A stretch of DNA of 64,000 bases from Bailinhaonella thermotolerans (GTDB lineage: Bacteria > Actinomycetota > Actinomycetes > Streptosporangiales > Streptosporangiaceae). The DNA lies in the NCBI RefSeq assembly GCF_003594875.1, contig NZ_QZEY01000013.1, positions 66,863 to 130,862 of the forward strand, given 5' to 3'. The position numbers and the translations under genes are program-made. The notes below the pieces were generated by a model. It was given only the letters and a program-made list of their open reading frames with translations, had not been told where the DNA came from and did no database searches. Below, piece after piece: positions 1 through 9,356 of the stretch. Each line of letters opens with the position of its first letter. The stretch's first letter is position 1.

Positions 1-1296
1 GCTGAGGGCTATGAAGGCGGCGGGGAGGACGGTGCCGCCGAGGAGGGTGCCGAGGATGGCGGTGTCCGTCTGGCGGACGGGGGCGGAGGGGTCGGAGGAG
101 ACGAAGCCGAAGGCGGCCAGGACTCCGCCGAGGAACATGGCGCCCGCGGCGAAGACGACGGTCTCGGCGGCGGTCCACAGGCCGGTGAACAGGCCCGCGC
201 GGCGCTTGCCGGAGACGGCGGTGTCGGCGGCGATCACGTCGGCCAGCATGGAGAACTGGAGGAGCTGGAGCCCGGCGAACCCGATCCCGACCAGGAGGGC
301 GCACCCGTGGGCGTACCCGGCGCCGAGGGCCGGGGTGAACGCCAGGGCCAGGGCGCCGGCGAGGTAGAGCGCGGAGGCCAGGATCATCGCGCCGCGCTTG
401 TCCAGGCGGCGGGACACCCACATCCACAGCGGCATGGTGGCCAGCAGCGGCCCCACGATGCACAGCATGAGCGTCGTCGTCGCCGAGGGCCGTTCCAGGG
501 TGTACGACGCGAAGTACGGCGTGCCCGCGAGCATGATCCCGGCGGCCGCCATCTGCGCGCAGCTCAGGCCCAGCACCAGCAGGAACGAGCGGTTCCCGCG
601 CGCCGCGGCGATCTGGGCGCGCAGCGAGGGCTCGGCCTCGGCCTGGGCGACCATGGGGGCGCGGGCGGTGCCGAAGAACGTGCCGAGCATGGCCGCGAGC
701 AGGACCACGCCCACGACGATCCCCACCAGCCGGTACCCGCCGAGCGTGTCGCCGCCGAGGCCGGAGTTCAGGAGCTGCTGGGTCCCGGCGCTGGAGAGCA
801 GGATCGCGAAGCCCAGGAAGACCATCCGCCACTGGAGCAGCGAGGACCGCTCGTGGTAGTCGTCGGTCATCTCGGCGGGCATCGCCTTGTACGGCACCTC
901 GAAGAAGGCGTACGCCGTCGCGGCCAGGAAGAACAGCACCGTGACGTAGACCGCCGCGGGCACCCCGGTGAGCGGCGGCCCGGCGAAGGTCAGCGCGAAC
1001 GCCGGCGGGAGGGTGAGCGCGCCCACGAGCAGCCAGGGGCGGCGCGGCCCCATCGGGGAGCGGGTGCGGTCCGACAGCCGCCCGACGTAGGGGTTGATGA
1101 ACAGGTCCCACGCCTTGGGCAGGAACGCGACCAGCCCCGCCAGCCACGCGGGTACGGCCAGCACGTTCGTCATGTAGAAGAGCAGGAGCAGGCCGGGCAC
1201 GCTGGAGAAGGTCCCGGTGCAGAACGAGCCGAGCCCGTAGCCGAGCCGGACTCCCCGCGAGACTCGCGCGGCAGGCGTAGATGTGAGCACGGTCAC
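1..1296 (-). CDS. MFS transporter, GPH (sugar:cation symporter) type, 3' end cut by window
   Basis: An integral membrane transporter, probably a proton- or sodium-coupled importer of a glycoside or similar solute. The translation has about 11-12 hydrophobic segments. Near its N-terminus is the GPH-family signature DLFINPYVGRLSDRTRS, followed by GPRRPW in the first cytoplasmic loop. About 432 codons are present and the family is usually 440-470 residues, so only the last few residues are missing at position 1. The start is uncertain: GTG at 1296 is used here, but in-frame GTG codons at 1305 and 1290 are equally possible and no clear Shine-Dalgarno sequence precedes any of them. It lies downstream of ilvC on the same strand, separated by a strong hairpin, so it is probably a separate unit. 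The substrate cannot be read from the sequence. Confidence 0.8.
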   Translation of the reverse strand, partial: MTVLTSTPAARVSRGVRLGYGLGSFCTGTFSSVPGLLLLFYMTNVLAVPAWLAGLVAFLPKAWDLFINPYVGRLSDRTRSPMGPRRPWLLVGALTLPPAFALTFAGPPLTGVPAAVYVTVLFFLAATAYAFFEVPYKAMPAEMTDDYHERSSLLQWRMVFLGFAILLSSAGTQQLLNSGLGGDTLGGYRLVGIVVGVVLLAAMLGTFFGTARAPMVAQAEAEPSLRAQIAAARGNRSFLLVLGLSCAQMAAAGIMLAGTPYFASYTLERPSATTTLMLCIVGPLLATMPLWMWVSRRLDKRGAMILASALYLAGALALAFTPALGAGYAHGCALLVGIGFAGLQLLQFSMLADVIAADTAVSGKRRAGLFTGLWTAAETVVFAAGAMFLGGVLAAFGFVSSDPSAPVRQTDTAILGTLLGGTVLPAAFIALS

Positions 1297-1363
1297 AGTG
1301 AACACAACCAAGCGACTGTTCGGTAGGCCCAGTGCGCCGGACCACGCCGCCCGGCATGCCGAA

Positions 1364-1391
1364 GGGCGCGGGGACCACCGCCCCCGCGCCC
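1364..1391 (-). terminator. GC-rich hairpin downstream of ilvC
   Basis: Perfect 10-bp arms GGGCGCGGGG (1364-1373) and CCCCGCGCCC (1382-1391) flank an 8-nt loop. It lies about 150 bp after the ilvC stop and before the MFS gene. There is no T-tract, as is common for actinobacterial terminators, so the terminator role is inferred from structure and place. Confidence 0.5.
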
Positions 1392-1540
1392 CTCAACCTG
1401 CGGCTTCCACGCGCCTCGCGCACCGGTCACCGCGCCCCTCGGGCACCGGCTCCGGCGCCCCGGGCACCGGCTTCCCGCGCGCCTCGCGTGCGGCGCGGCC
1501 CGGCGCGTGCCGTACGGCGCCGCCGGGCCGCCCCCCGGAC

Positions 1541-2689
<1,149 letters not shown>

Positions 2690-3214
2690 TCAGGCGGACC
2701 GGTCGAGGGCGCGCAGCGTGCGGTCGGTGATGGAACGGGCGCCGCGCCCGACCGCCACCATGCCGGACTGCACGAGTTCCTTGATGCCGAACGGCTCCAG
2801 CACCCGGATGAACGCCTCCAGCTTGTCCACCGTGCCGGTGACCTCGATGGTCACGGCGTCGGGGGCCACGTCCACGCACCGGGCGCGGAAGAGCTGCACG
2901 GTCTCCAGGACCTGGGACCGCGTCTCGGCGTCGGCGCGGACCTTGACGAGCATGAGCTCGCGCTGCACGCTCTGCGCCGGGTCCAGCTCGACGATCTTGA
3001 TGACGTTCACGAGCTTGTTGAGCTGCTTGGTGACCTGCTCCAGCGGCAGGTCCTCCACGCTGACCACGATCGTCATGCGGGAGATGTCGGCGTGCTCGGT
3101 GGGCCCGACGGCCAGCGAGTCGATGTTGAACCCGCGCCGTGAGAACAGGGCGGCGACCCGCGCCAGCACGCCCGGCTTGTTCTCGACCAGCACGGAGAGG
3201 GTGTGACGGCTCAC
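2690..3214 (-). CDS. ilvN: Acetolactate synthase small (regulatory) subunit
   Basis: Regulatory subunit that binds and stimulates IlvB and confers valine feedback inhibition. The 174-residue protein opens with an ACT domain (residues 1 to about 75; HTLSVLVENKPGVLARVAALF and then RRGFNIDSLAVG) and has the usual C-terminal domain ending SGMVAVGRG. The GTG start at 3214 is chosen because it lies 2 bp after the ilvB stop and gives the canonical N-terminus. An upstream extension of the reading frame runs antisense-free through ilvB in another frame and is not real. Tight spacing implies translational coupling and a 1:1 complex with IlvB. Confidence 0.96.
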   Translation of the reverse strand: MSRHTLSVLVENKPGVLARVAALFSRRGFNIDSLAVGPTEHADISRMTIVVSVEDLPLEQVTKQLNKLVNVIKIVELDPAQSVQRELMLVKVRADAETRSQVLETVQLFRARCVDVAPDAVTIEVTGTVDKLEAFIRVLEPFGIKELVQSGMVAVGRGARSITDRTLRALDRSA

Positions 3215-3216
3215 GT

Positions 3217-4974
3217 TCAGTCCCCGTTCTCCCACTCGGGCGCCAGGTCCCTGGCGTACTTGATGTCGTCGTTGCTGGTGCCGGCCGCGACCATGGGCCA
3301 GACCATGGCGTCCTTGTGCACGATGAAGTCGATCACGACGGGCACGTCGTTGATCTCCATCGCCTTCTGGATCGCCGCGTCCACGTCCTCGGCCTTGTCG
3401 CAGCGTATGCCCACGCAGCCGTACGCCTCGGCCAGCTTCACGAAGTCGGGGATGAGGCGGGCGGTCTGCAGGTCGGTGTTGGAGTAGCGCTCGTTGTAGA
3501 AGAGGGTCTGCCACTGGCGGACCATGCCGAGGTTGCCGTTGTTGATGACCGCGACCTTGATCGGCACGCCCTCGATGGCGCAGGTGGCCAGCTCCTGGTT
3601 GGTCATCTGGAAGCAGCCGTCGCCGTCGATGGCCCAGACCGTGGCGTCCGGGCGGCCCATCTTGACGCCCATCGCCGCCGGGACCGCGAAGCCCATCGTG
3701 CCCGCGCCGCCGGAGTTGATGAACGAGCCGGGGTTCTCGTAGCCGATGTACTGCGCCGCCCACATCTGGTGCTGGCCGACGCCCGCGCAGTAGAACGCGT
3801 CCGGCCCGACCAGCTTGCCCAGCCGTTCGATGACGTACTGCGGGGCCAGGCCGTCCTCGTGGTCCTCGTAGCCGAGGGGGTACGTCTCGCGCAGGCGGTC
3901 CAGGTAGGCCCACCAGTCGGCGTAGTCCCCGCTGCGGCCGTCCACCGCGCCCCTGGCCTCGATCTCGGCCTTGACCGCGACGATCAGGTCGGCGATCACC
4001 TCGCGGGCGTCGCCGACGATCGGCACGTCCGCGTGGCGGTTCTTGGAGATCTCGGCCGGGTCGATGTCGGCGTGGACGATCTTGGCGTCCGGCGCGAACG
4101 TGTCCAGCCGGCCGGTGACCCGGTCGTCGAAGCGGGTGCCCAGCGCGACCAGCAGGTCGGCCCGCTGGAGCGCGCCCACCGCCGCGACCGTGCCGTGCAT
4201 GCCGGGCATGCCGACGTGCTGCGGGTGGGCGTCGGGGAACGTTCCCCGCGCCATCAGCGTGGTGGCCACCGGCATCCCGGTCAGCTCGGCCAGCACCTTG
4301 AGCTCGGCGCTCGCGCCCGCCTTGTGCACGCCGCCGCCGACGTACAGCACCGGCCGCCTGGCCTCGGCGATCAGCCGGGCGGCCTCGCGGATCTGCTTGG
4401 AGTGCGGCCGCGTCACCGGGCGGTAGCCGGGCAGTTGCATCGGCTGCGGCCAGACGAAGTCCATCTCGTCCTGCAGCGCGTCCTTGGAGATGTCCACCAG
4501 GACCGGGCCGGGGCGGCCGGTGCCGGCGATGTGGAACGCCTCGGCGATCGTCCGCGGGATGTCCTCGGCCCTGGTGACCAGGAAGTTGTGCTTGGTGATC
4601 GGCATCGTGATGCCCACGATGTCCGCCTCCTGGAAGGCGTCGGTCCCGATCATCGAGCTGGCCACCTGCCCGGTGATCGCCACGATCGGCACCGAGTCCA
4701 TGTACGCGTCCGCGATCGGGGTCACCAGGTTCGTCGCGCCCGGCCCCGAGGTCGCCATGCAGACGCCCACCTTGCCGGTCGCCTGGGCGTACCCCTCCGC
4801 GGCGTGACCCGCGCCCTGCTCGTGCCGTACGAGCACGTGCCGGACCTTGGTCGAGTCGAGGAGCGGGTCGTACGCGGGGAGAATCGCGCCGCCCGGGATC
4901 CCGAACACGGTCTCGACCTCCATGTGCTCCAGCGCGCGCACCAGCGCCTGGGCACCTGTCATCCGTTCGGTCAT
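3217..4974 (-). CDS. ilvB: Acetolactate synthase large (catalytic) subunit
   Basis: ThDP-dependent enzyme that condenses two pyruvates, or pyruvate and 2-oxobutyrate, at the entry to valine/leucine and isoleucine synthesis. The 585 residues contain the N-terminal pyrimidine-binding domain with the catalytic glutamate in [15 protein letters not shown]. They also contain the central FAD-type domain and the C-terminal ThDP/Mg motif, GDGCF followed about 30 residues later by NNGNLGM. The length is normal. It is first in ilvB-ilvN-ilvC and is preceded by a 240-bp leader carrying an attenuator and a leader peptide, so branched-chain aminoacyl-tRNA supply very likely controls it. In this operon the product works with IlvN and feeds IlvC. 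Confidence 0.97.
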   Translation of the reverse strand: MTERMTGAQALVRALEHMEVETVFGIPGGAILPAYDPLLDSTKVRHVLVRHEQGAGHAAEGYAQATGKVGVCMATSGPGATNLVTPIADAYMDSVPIVAITGQVASSMIGTDAFQEADIVGITMPITKHNFLVTRAEDIPRTIAEAFHIAGTGRPGPVLVDISKDALQDEMDFVWPQPMQLPGYRPVTRPHSKQIREAARLIAEARRPVLYVGGGVHKAGASAELKVLAELTGMPVATTLMARGTFPDAHPQHVGMPGMHGTVAAVGALQRADLLVALGTRFDDRVTGRLDTFAPDAKIVHADIDPAEISKNRHADVPIVGDAREVIADLIVAVKAEIEARGAVDGRSGDYADWWAYLDRLRETYPLGYEDHEDGLAPQYVIERLGKLVGPDAFYCAGVGQHQMWAAQYIGYENPGSFINSGGAGTMGFAVPAAMGVKMGRPDATVWAIDGDGCFQMTNQELATCAIEGVPIKVAVINNGNLGMVRQWQTLFYNERYSNTDLQTARLIPDFVKLAEAYGCVGIRCDKAEDVDAAIQKAMEINDVPVVIDFIVHKDAMVWPMVAAGTSNDDIKYARDLAPEWENGD

Positions 4975-5035
4975 CGGCTCGTTCCTTGCTGGTCAACACT
5001 GGCTACCGGCTGTGAGCCCTCACTTGGGTGAGGCC

Positions 5036-5071
5036 AAACAAAAAGCCCCTCCCGGATACCGGATGAGGGGC
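5036..5071 (-). terminator. Rho-independent attenuator in the ilvB leader
   Basis: On the minus strand a stem GCCCCTC/GAGGGGC (5071-5065 with 5051-5045) is extended by an inner CCGG/CCGG pair. It is followed by the T-rich run TTTTTGTTT (5044-5036). T-tract terminators are rare in this GC-rich sequence. This one lies 61 bp before the ilvB start and 22 bp after the leader peptide stop, the classic place for an amino-acid attenuator. Confidence 0.85.
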
Positions 5072-5109
5072 GCGCGCAGGCTGGGACTCTTCGTCAGCGA
5101 CCTGCGCGC
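5072..5109 (-). promoter_or_regulatory. Alternative leader hairpin overlapping the leader peptide
   Basis: GCGCGCAGG at the end of the leader peptide (minus strand, 5109-5101) is perfectly complementary to CCTGCGCGC (5080-5072), which directly abuts the terminator stem. This is the expected ribosome-sensitive pairing of an attenuator. Which conformer is anti- or pro-termination cannot be decided by eye. Confidence 0.6.
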
Positions 5110-5144
5110 CGGCGAAGTACTACGAGGATCCCACTGCGATGCAT
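5094..5144 (-). CDS. ilvL: ilv operon leader peptide (16 aa)
   Basis: A short frame on the minus strand, ATG to TGA, encodes M-H-R-S-G-I-L-V-V-L followed by R-R-R-A-G-R. The run Ile-Leu-Val-Val-Leu is exactly what a leader sensing charged branched-chain tRNAs should carry. It sits just upstream of an alternative hairpin and a T-tract terminator, and ilvB is the next gene. Stalling at the ILVVL codons would change leader folding and allow read-through. No strong Shine-Dalgarno sequence is visible, so translation may be weak or nearly leaderless. The peptide itself probably has no function after synthesis. Confidence 0.85.
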   Translation of the reverse strand: MHRSGILVVLRRRAGR

Positions 5145-5163
5145 GTCGCCAACATTGGCCGAT

Positions 5164-5213
5164 GAGACGCCCCGCCGTCAACTTGCTGGGATGGAAGTCT
5201 CACAATACGAGAC
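5164..5213 (-). promoter_or_regulatory. Putative ilvB promoter/operator region with GAGAC/GTCTC sites
   Basis: Upstream of the leader peptide is an inverted repeat GTCTC (5197-5201), 7-nt spacer, GAGAC (5209-5213), with further GAGAC copies at 5164-5168 and 5231-5235. It sits where the ilvB promoter should be. No convincing -10/-35 pair was found, and the binding protein is unknown. Confidence 0.35.
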
Positions 5214-5255
5214 GTCTTCGCGTTTCCGGCGAGACGAACGAGCACGTCAGAGCGG

Positions 5256-5312
5256 GTCTCAGCGGAGGGCCAAGCGGAGGTCTCAGCGGAGGGCCAAGCG
5301 GAGGTCTCAGCG
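5256..5312. repeat. 24-bp direct repeat, 2.4 copies, across a stop codon
   Basis: The unit GTCTCAGCGGAGGGCCAAGC plus GGAG is present at 5256-5279 and 5280-5303, and a partial third copy runs 5304-5312. The third copy contains the stop codon of the GGDEF-EAL gene (5307-5309). Each copy begins with GTCTC, the same pentamer found in the ilvB promoter region nearby. Confidence 0.85.
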
Positions 5313-7943
5313 CAAGGTGCCGCTGAGCTTGGGCGGCATGAGCGTGTCCACCCGGCGCGGCGCCATCGGGCGCGCGACCAGGTAGCCCTGGCCCCGCGTG
5401 CACCCCATCTCGCGGAGCTGCTCCAGTTGCTCCGGCCGTTCGATGCCCTCGGCCACCACGACCAGCCCCAGGTCGTGGCCCAGCCGCACGATCGTGCGGG
5501 TGAGCAGCGCCAGGGTCTCGTCGGAGCCGAGCCCGGACACGAACGACGGGTCGATCTTGATCATGTCCACGGGGAGCTGCCGGAGGTACGCCAGGGAGGC
5601 GTATCCCGTCCCGAAGTCGTCGATGGCCAGCCGTACGCCCAGGGCGCGCAGGGCCGACAGGCGCTCGATCCGCTCGTCGGCGTCCTCCACCAGCAGGTCC
5701 TCGGTGACCTCCAGCGTCAGCGCGCTCGGCGGCAGCCCGCTCTCCTTGAGCGCGGCGGCGATGGTGTCCACGAACCGGGGCGAGGTGATCTGGCGCGGGG
5801 ACAGGTTCACGTTGAGCCCGATGTCCCACGAGGAGGCCCGCCAGGCGGCCACCTCGCGGCACGCCTCGGTCAGGATCCACTCGCTCAGCGGCACGATCAG
5901 GCCGGTGTCCTCGGCCACGCCGAGGAAGTCCTCGGGCGGCACGAACGCGCTGCCCCGCCACCACCGCACCAGCGCCTCCACGGCGGTCACGCGGGAGGTC
6001 GCCAGGTCCACCACCGGCTGGTACTCCAGGGCGAACTGGTTCTCCATCAGCGCTCGCTGGAGGTCGGCGGCCATCTCCAGGCGGCGCATGACGTCGGCGT
6101 GCATGTGGGCGGCGAACACCTCGACGCGGTGCCCGCCCAGTTCCTTGGCGCGGGCCATCGCCACGTCGGCGTTGCGGATCAGCTCGCCGTGCGCGAGCCC
6201 CTCCTCGGCGAAGGCGATGCCCACGCTGGCGGTCAGCGCGACGTCGCGCCCGGCCACGCGGAACGGCTCGGTGGAGACCGTGCGCACGAGCAGCTCGGCC
6301 AGGTCCACCACGGCGGCCTGCCCCTCGGCGCCGATCTCGACCAGCACGGCGAACTCGTCCCCGCCGAACCTGGCGAGGGTGTCGTCCACGTCCACGGCCC
6401 GGCGCAGCCGCCGCGCGGCCTGGCTGAGCAGGTAGTCCCCGGCGGCGTGCCCGACCGAGTCGTTCACGGCCGTGAACCCGTCCAGGTCCAGGAAGACCAC
6501 GGCGACGCCGCTCGGGTGCCGGTCGAGCAGGTCGCGCACCCGCTCCTCGAAGTAGGCGCGGTTGGGCAGGCCGGTGATGCCGTCGTGGAAGGTCAGGTGG
6601 GTCACCTGGTGGCGCAGGGCCATCTCGTCGGTGATGTCCCGGGTGGTGATCAGCAGCAGCTCGTCGCCGCCGGTGCGCACGTGGCGGGTGGCCACGGCCT
6701 CGGCCGGCCGCCAGGTGCCGTCGGCGGCGCGCACGCGGCACGACAGCCGGCAGGTGGACCGCTCGTCGTCGGCGAACGCCCGCAGCGCCGCCTCCACGTC
6801 CGGCTGGTCCTCCGGGTGCACGAACTCGCCCACGCGGCGGCGCGCGACCTCCTCGGGGCGGTAGCCGTACATCGCGAGGACGCCCTCGCTGACGTGGTGG
6901 ATGACGCCCTCGTGGTCCACGGTCAGGACCACGTCGCCCGCGGTCTCGGCCAGGTCCCGCAGCCGCCGCTCGGCGCCGTCCACGAGCAGCCGCAGGCGGG
7001 CGGCCCGGAGCGTGAGCACGAACAGCCGCACGAGCAGGATCAGCATGACCGACCCGCCGACCAGGCCGAGCACGGGCAGCCCGTGCCAGGGCCGGACGCC
7101 GTGGGTGGCGGTCCACACGCTGACGACGACGATCGCAACGCCGGCGAGCGCCAGCGGCACGCCGGTGGCCAGCGGCGGCCTGTCCTCACGCGGCTCCGCG
7201 CGGCGGCGCCGTACCCAGGGGGACACGGCGAGCAGCAGGAACGCGGCCAGCAGCGGCACGGCGCCCGCGGCGGGCGCCGGGTCTCCGGTGAGCTTGGCGG
7301 CCGCGACGAAGGTCTCGCTCGCGGTCAGCGCGGCCATGGTGGCGAGCACGGCGATGGCGAGCGGGCGGCGCGGGGGCCCGGCCCCGGCCACGCCCTGGCC
7401 GATCCAGCAGGTCACGCAGAGGAAGAGCAGCGGGAGCGCCATCGCGAGCAGGAAGTCCGCCGACAGGCCGCCGCCGCGTTCGTAGAGCGGGCCGAGCAGC
7501 GTCACCCAGCCGATCGAGAACAGCGAGCCGGCGCAGACGTAGGCGTCGGAGAGCTGGCGGGCGAGCGTGAGCGCCCCGGACGACCGGCCCACGGTGAGCG
7601 CCGAGCCCACGGTGAACACCACGGCCGCGCCCAGGACGAACAGGTCGGCGAAGGACAGCACCGAGGCGGGCGGCTCTCCCGGCGAGAGGAACGTGCGCCC
7701 CCAGGTGCCCGCGGCCCAGGTGATCGCCCCCGCCGCCAGCCAGCGGCAGGCGCCGCGGCGCGCGGGGGCCACGCGCGTGCCGGCGGCCAGCAGGGACAGC
7801 GCGGCGGCCAGTGCCGCCCCCACCCCGGAGGCCGCGAGCGCCCCGCCGGAGGTGCGGAGCACCAGGAGGGCAACCGCCAGCGCCGCCACGCCCAGTCCGG
7901 CCGCGGCGGTCAGCGGCAGGCGGTGCCTACGCCAGTCGCTCAT
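5307..7943 (-). CDS. Membrane PAS-GGDEF-EAL protein (c-di-GMP synthase/phosphodiesterase)
   Basis: 878-residue predicted regulator of cyclic di-GMP. The N-terminal third holds about nine hydrophobic helices. A PAS/PAC sensor domain follows (near residues 325-450). Next is a diguanylate cyclase domain with intact RFGGDEF near residue 526, then an EAL phosphodiesterase domain with VEALVRW near 656, NVNLSPRQ, LEVTED, IDDFGTGYASL, KIDPSFV, AEGIE and GQGYLVARP. All usual EAL metal and substrate motifs are visible, so both activities are possible. The product-inhibition site RxxD that normally precedes GGDEF is replaced (DVDDTLARF), so feedback inhibition is probably absent. The gene is upstream of ilvB on the same strand, but the ilv leader separates them. 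What PAS senses is unknown. Confidence 0.93.
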   Translation of the reverse strand: MSDWRRHRLPLTAAAGLGVAALAVALLVLRTSGGALAASGVGAALAAALSLLAAGTRVAPARRGACRWLAAGAITWAAGTWGRTFLSPGEPPASVLSFADLFVLGAAVVFTVGSALTVGRSSGALTLARQLSDAYVCAGSLFSIGWVTLLGPLYERGGGLSADFLLAMALPLLFLCVTCWIGQGVAGAGPPRRPLAIAVLATMAALTASETFVAAAKLTGDPAPAAGAVPLLAAFLLLAVSPWVRRRRAEPREDRPPLATGVPLALAGVAIVVVSVWTATHGVRPWHGLPVLGLVGGSVMLILLVRLFVLTLRAARLRLLVDGAERRLRDLAETAGDVVLTVDHEGVIHHVSEGVLAMYGYRPEEVARRRVGEFVHPEDQPDVEAALRAFADDERSTCRLSCRVRAADGTWRPAEAVATRHVRTGGDELLLITTRDITDEMALRHQVTHLTFHDGITGLPNRAYFEERVRDLLDRHPSGVAVVFLDLDGFTAVNDSVGHAAGDYLLSQAARRLRRAVDVDDTLARFGGDEFAVLVEIGAEGQAAVVDLAELLVRTVSTEPFRVAGRDVALTASVGIAFAEEGLAHGELIRNADVAMARAKELGGHRVEVFAAHMHADVMRRLEMAADLQRALMENQFALEYQPVVDLATSRVTAVEALVRWWRGSAFVPPEDFLGVAEDTGLIVPLSEWILTEACREVAAWRASSWDIGLNVNLSPRQITSPRFVDTIAAALKESGLPPSALTLEVTEDLLVEDADERIERLSALRALGVRLAIDDFGTGYASLAYLRQLPVDMIKIDPSFVSGLGSDETLALLTRTIVRLGHDLGLVVVAEGIERPEQLEQLREMGCTRGQGYLVARPMAPRRVDTLMPPKLSGTLR

Positions 7944-8330
7944 CGTCGTCGCTCATCAGGCCGCCCACCAATCAGGCCGCTCGTCATGTCTGTAGTCTCG
8001 CGTGCTCACGACGGCCGGGATGGGCCGACACCCGAGTCGTCACCGTTCTGATAACGAGCCGGGCGCGAATCGTGAGCAGGCTCCCGCATGCGTCTTCGCA
8101 TGCCCGTGCACCACGCTGTGCACAGTTTCCGACGGTGCCGCTTACTCTACGTGGCCAATGTCACGGCATCAGCACGGTCAGGAATCCTTCTGGCCGTCAG
8201 CCTTACGGGGCCCTGAGGGCGCCCCGGCCCGGCAGGAGGCACGCGGGAGGAACGCGGGAGGAACGCGGAAGGACGCGGGACGAGCGCGGGACGAGCGCGG
8301 ACCGGGCGCGACCGGGGCCCGGTCCGGGGG
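7944..8330. other. 387-bp non-coding region upstream of the GGDEF-EAL gene
   Basis: No credible gene was found. The region holds the promoter side of the minus-strand GGDEF-EAL gene and the downstream side of the dehydrogenase gene. Two compact inverted repeats lie at 8086-8123. A purine-rich tandem stretch (8241-8300; units like ACGCGGGAGGA and CGCGGGACGAG, about 11 bp) lies just after the dehydrogenase stop. Confidence 0.7.
8086..8123. promoter_or_regulatory. Two adjacent palindromes, operator-like
   Basis: GCATGCG-TCTT-CGCATGC (8086-8103) is a perfect 7-bp hairpin. It is followed by two GTGCAC palindromes (8106-8111 and 8118-8123) spaced 12 bp start to start. They lie 140-180 bp upstream of the GGDEF-EAL start. 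The factor is unknown. Confidence 0.4.
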
Positions 8331-9239
8331 TCAGTACGCGCCTTCGATGACGTTGACGAGGGGTTCCCCGGCGAGGAGGCGTTCGAGCTGGGCGCGCAGC
8401 AGCTTCAGCGCGCGGCGGCCGGAGGCGGGCGTGGACCCGGCCACGTGCGGCGTGATGAGCACGCCGGGGGCCTTCCACAGCGGGTGCCCGGCGGGCAGCG
8501 GCTCGGGGTCGGTGACGTCCAGGGCCGCGCGGATGCGCCGGGAGTTCAGCTCGGCGACCAGCGCGCCGGTGTCCACGACGGGCCCGCGCGCGGCGTTGAC
8601 CAGCAGCGCGCCGTCCTTCATGCGGGACAGGAACGCGGCGTCGGCGAGCCCGGCGGTCGCGGGCGTGGAGGGCACCAGCAGCACGACCACGTCGGCGTCC
8701 GGCAGCAGGGCGGGCAGCTCGTCCTCGCCGTGCACGCCGTCCCTGGCCGTCCGGGCGACCCGGACCACCTCGACCTCGAACCCGGCGAGCCGGCGTTCCA
8801 CGGCCGCGCCGATCGATCCGTACCCGACGATCAGCACGGTCTGGTCGGCGAGCGCGCCGGTGAAGCGGTAGTCCCAGCGCTCCTCGCGCCGCGCCTCGTC
8901 GAACGCCGGGAAGTCGTGCTGCATCGCCAGGATCGCGCCCACCACCCACTCGGCGGTGCCCGCGTCGTGCACGCCCTTGGCGTTGCAGAGCAGCACGCCG
9001 TCCGGCATGTGCGGCCGGTAGGCGTCCACGCCGGCGGTCAGCGTCTGGACGACCCGCAGCCTGGCCATGCGGGCCAGCGCCTCGGGCGTGCGCGGCGTGC
9101 CGAAGAAGGGGGGCACCCACACCTCGACGTCCTCGACGCCCGGGGGGAACTCCGCGCCCCCGTCGTAGACGCCGACCTCGACCCCCGGCAGATCCCCCAG
9201 CGCCTGGGCGATGCCCGGCAACGGCACCCACACCTTCAT
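8331..9239 (-). CDS. D-isomer-specific 2-hydroxyacid dehydrogenase
   Basis: NAD(P)-dependent oxidoreductase of the D-2-hydroxyacid dehydrogenase family, 302 residues. The NAD-binding motif VLIVGYGSIGAAV is followed by the catalytic arginine in NAARGPVVD, glutamate in DVTDPEPLP and histidine in TPHVAGST, the family triad. The start is ATG 9239 because the longer frame adds a Gly/Arg-rich tail with no homology pattern. The short catalytic domain resembles glyoxylate/hydroxypyruvate reductase-like members, but the substrate cannot be told. It lies 117 bp downstream of the fucose operon on the same strand. That pathway is expected to give L-lactate, which this D-specific family would not use, so a functional link is doubtful. 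Confidence 0.88.
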   Translation of the reverse strand: MKVWVPLPGIAQALGDLPGVEVGVYDGGAEFPPGVEDVEVWVPPFFGTPRTPEALARMARLRVVQTLTAGVDAYRPHMPDGVLLCNAKGVHDAGTAEWVVGAILAMQHDFPAFDEARREERWDYRFTGALADQTVLIVGYGSIGAAVERRLAGFEVEVVRVARTARDGVHGEDELPALLPDADVVVLLVPSTPATAGLADAAFLSRMKDGALLVNAARGPVVDTGALVAELNSRRIRAALDVTDPEPLPAGHPLWKAPGVLITPHVAGSTPASGRRALKLLRAQLERLLAGEPLVNVIEGAY

Positions 9240-9356
9240 GCCCGCCACCCTAGATCCCCCTCCGCGTCCTCCGGAACCCACGATCACCGCCCGATCCCCC
9301 GCCGTCCCGCGCGCCCCCGCGCCCGGGACCGCGCGGCGGGGAGGGACGGAGGCGGG

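Noticed and set aside
4975-5250. T-box riboswitch before ilvB
   Set aside because: No conserved T-box sequence was found. The short ILV-rich peptide with a terminator is a better explanation.
8331-9239. D-2-hydroxyacid dehydrogenase as a fucose pathway enzyme
   Set aside because: The pathway is complete without it and yields L-lactate. The gene is separated by 117 bp and acts on D-hydroxy acids, so it is listed apart.
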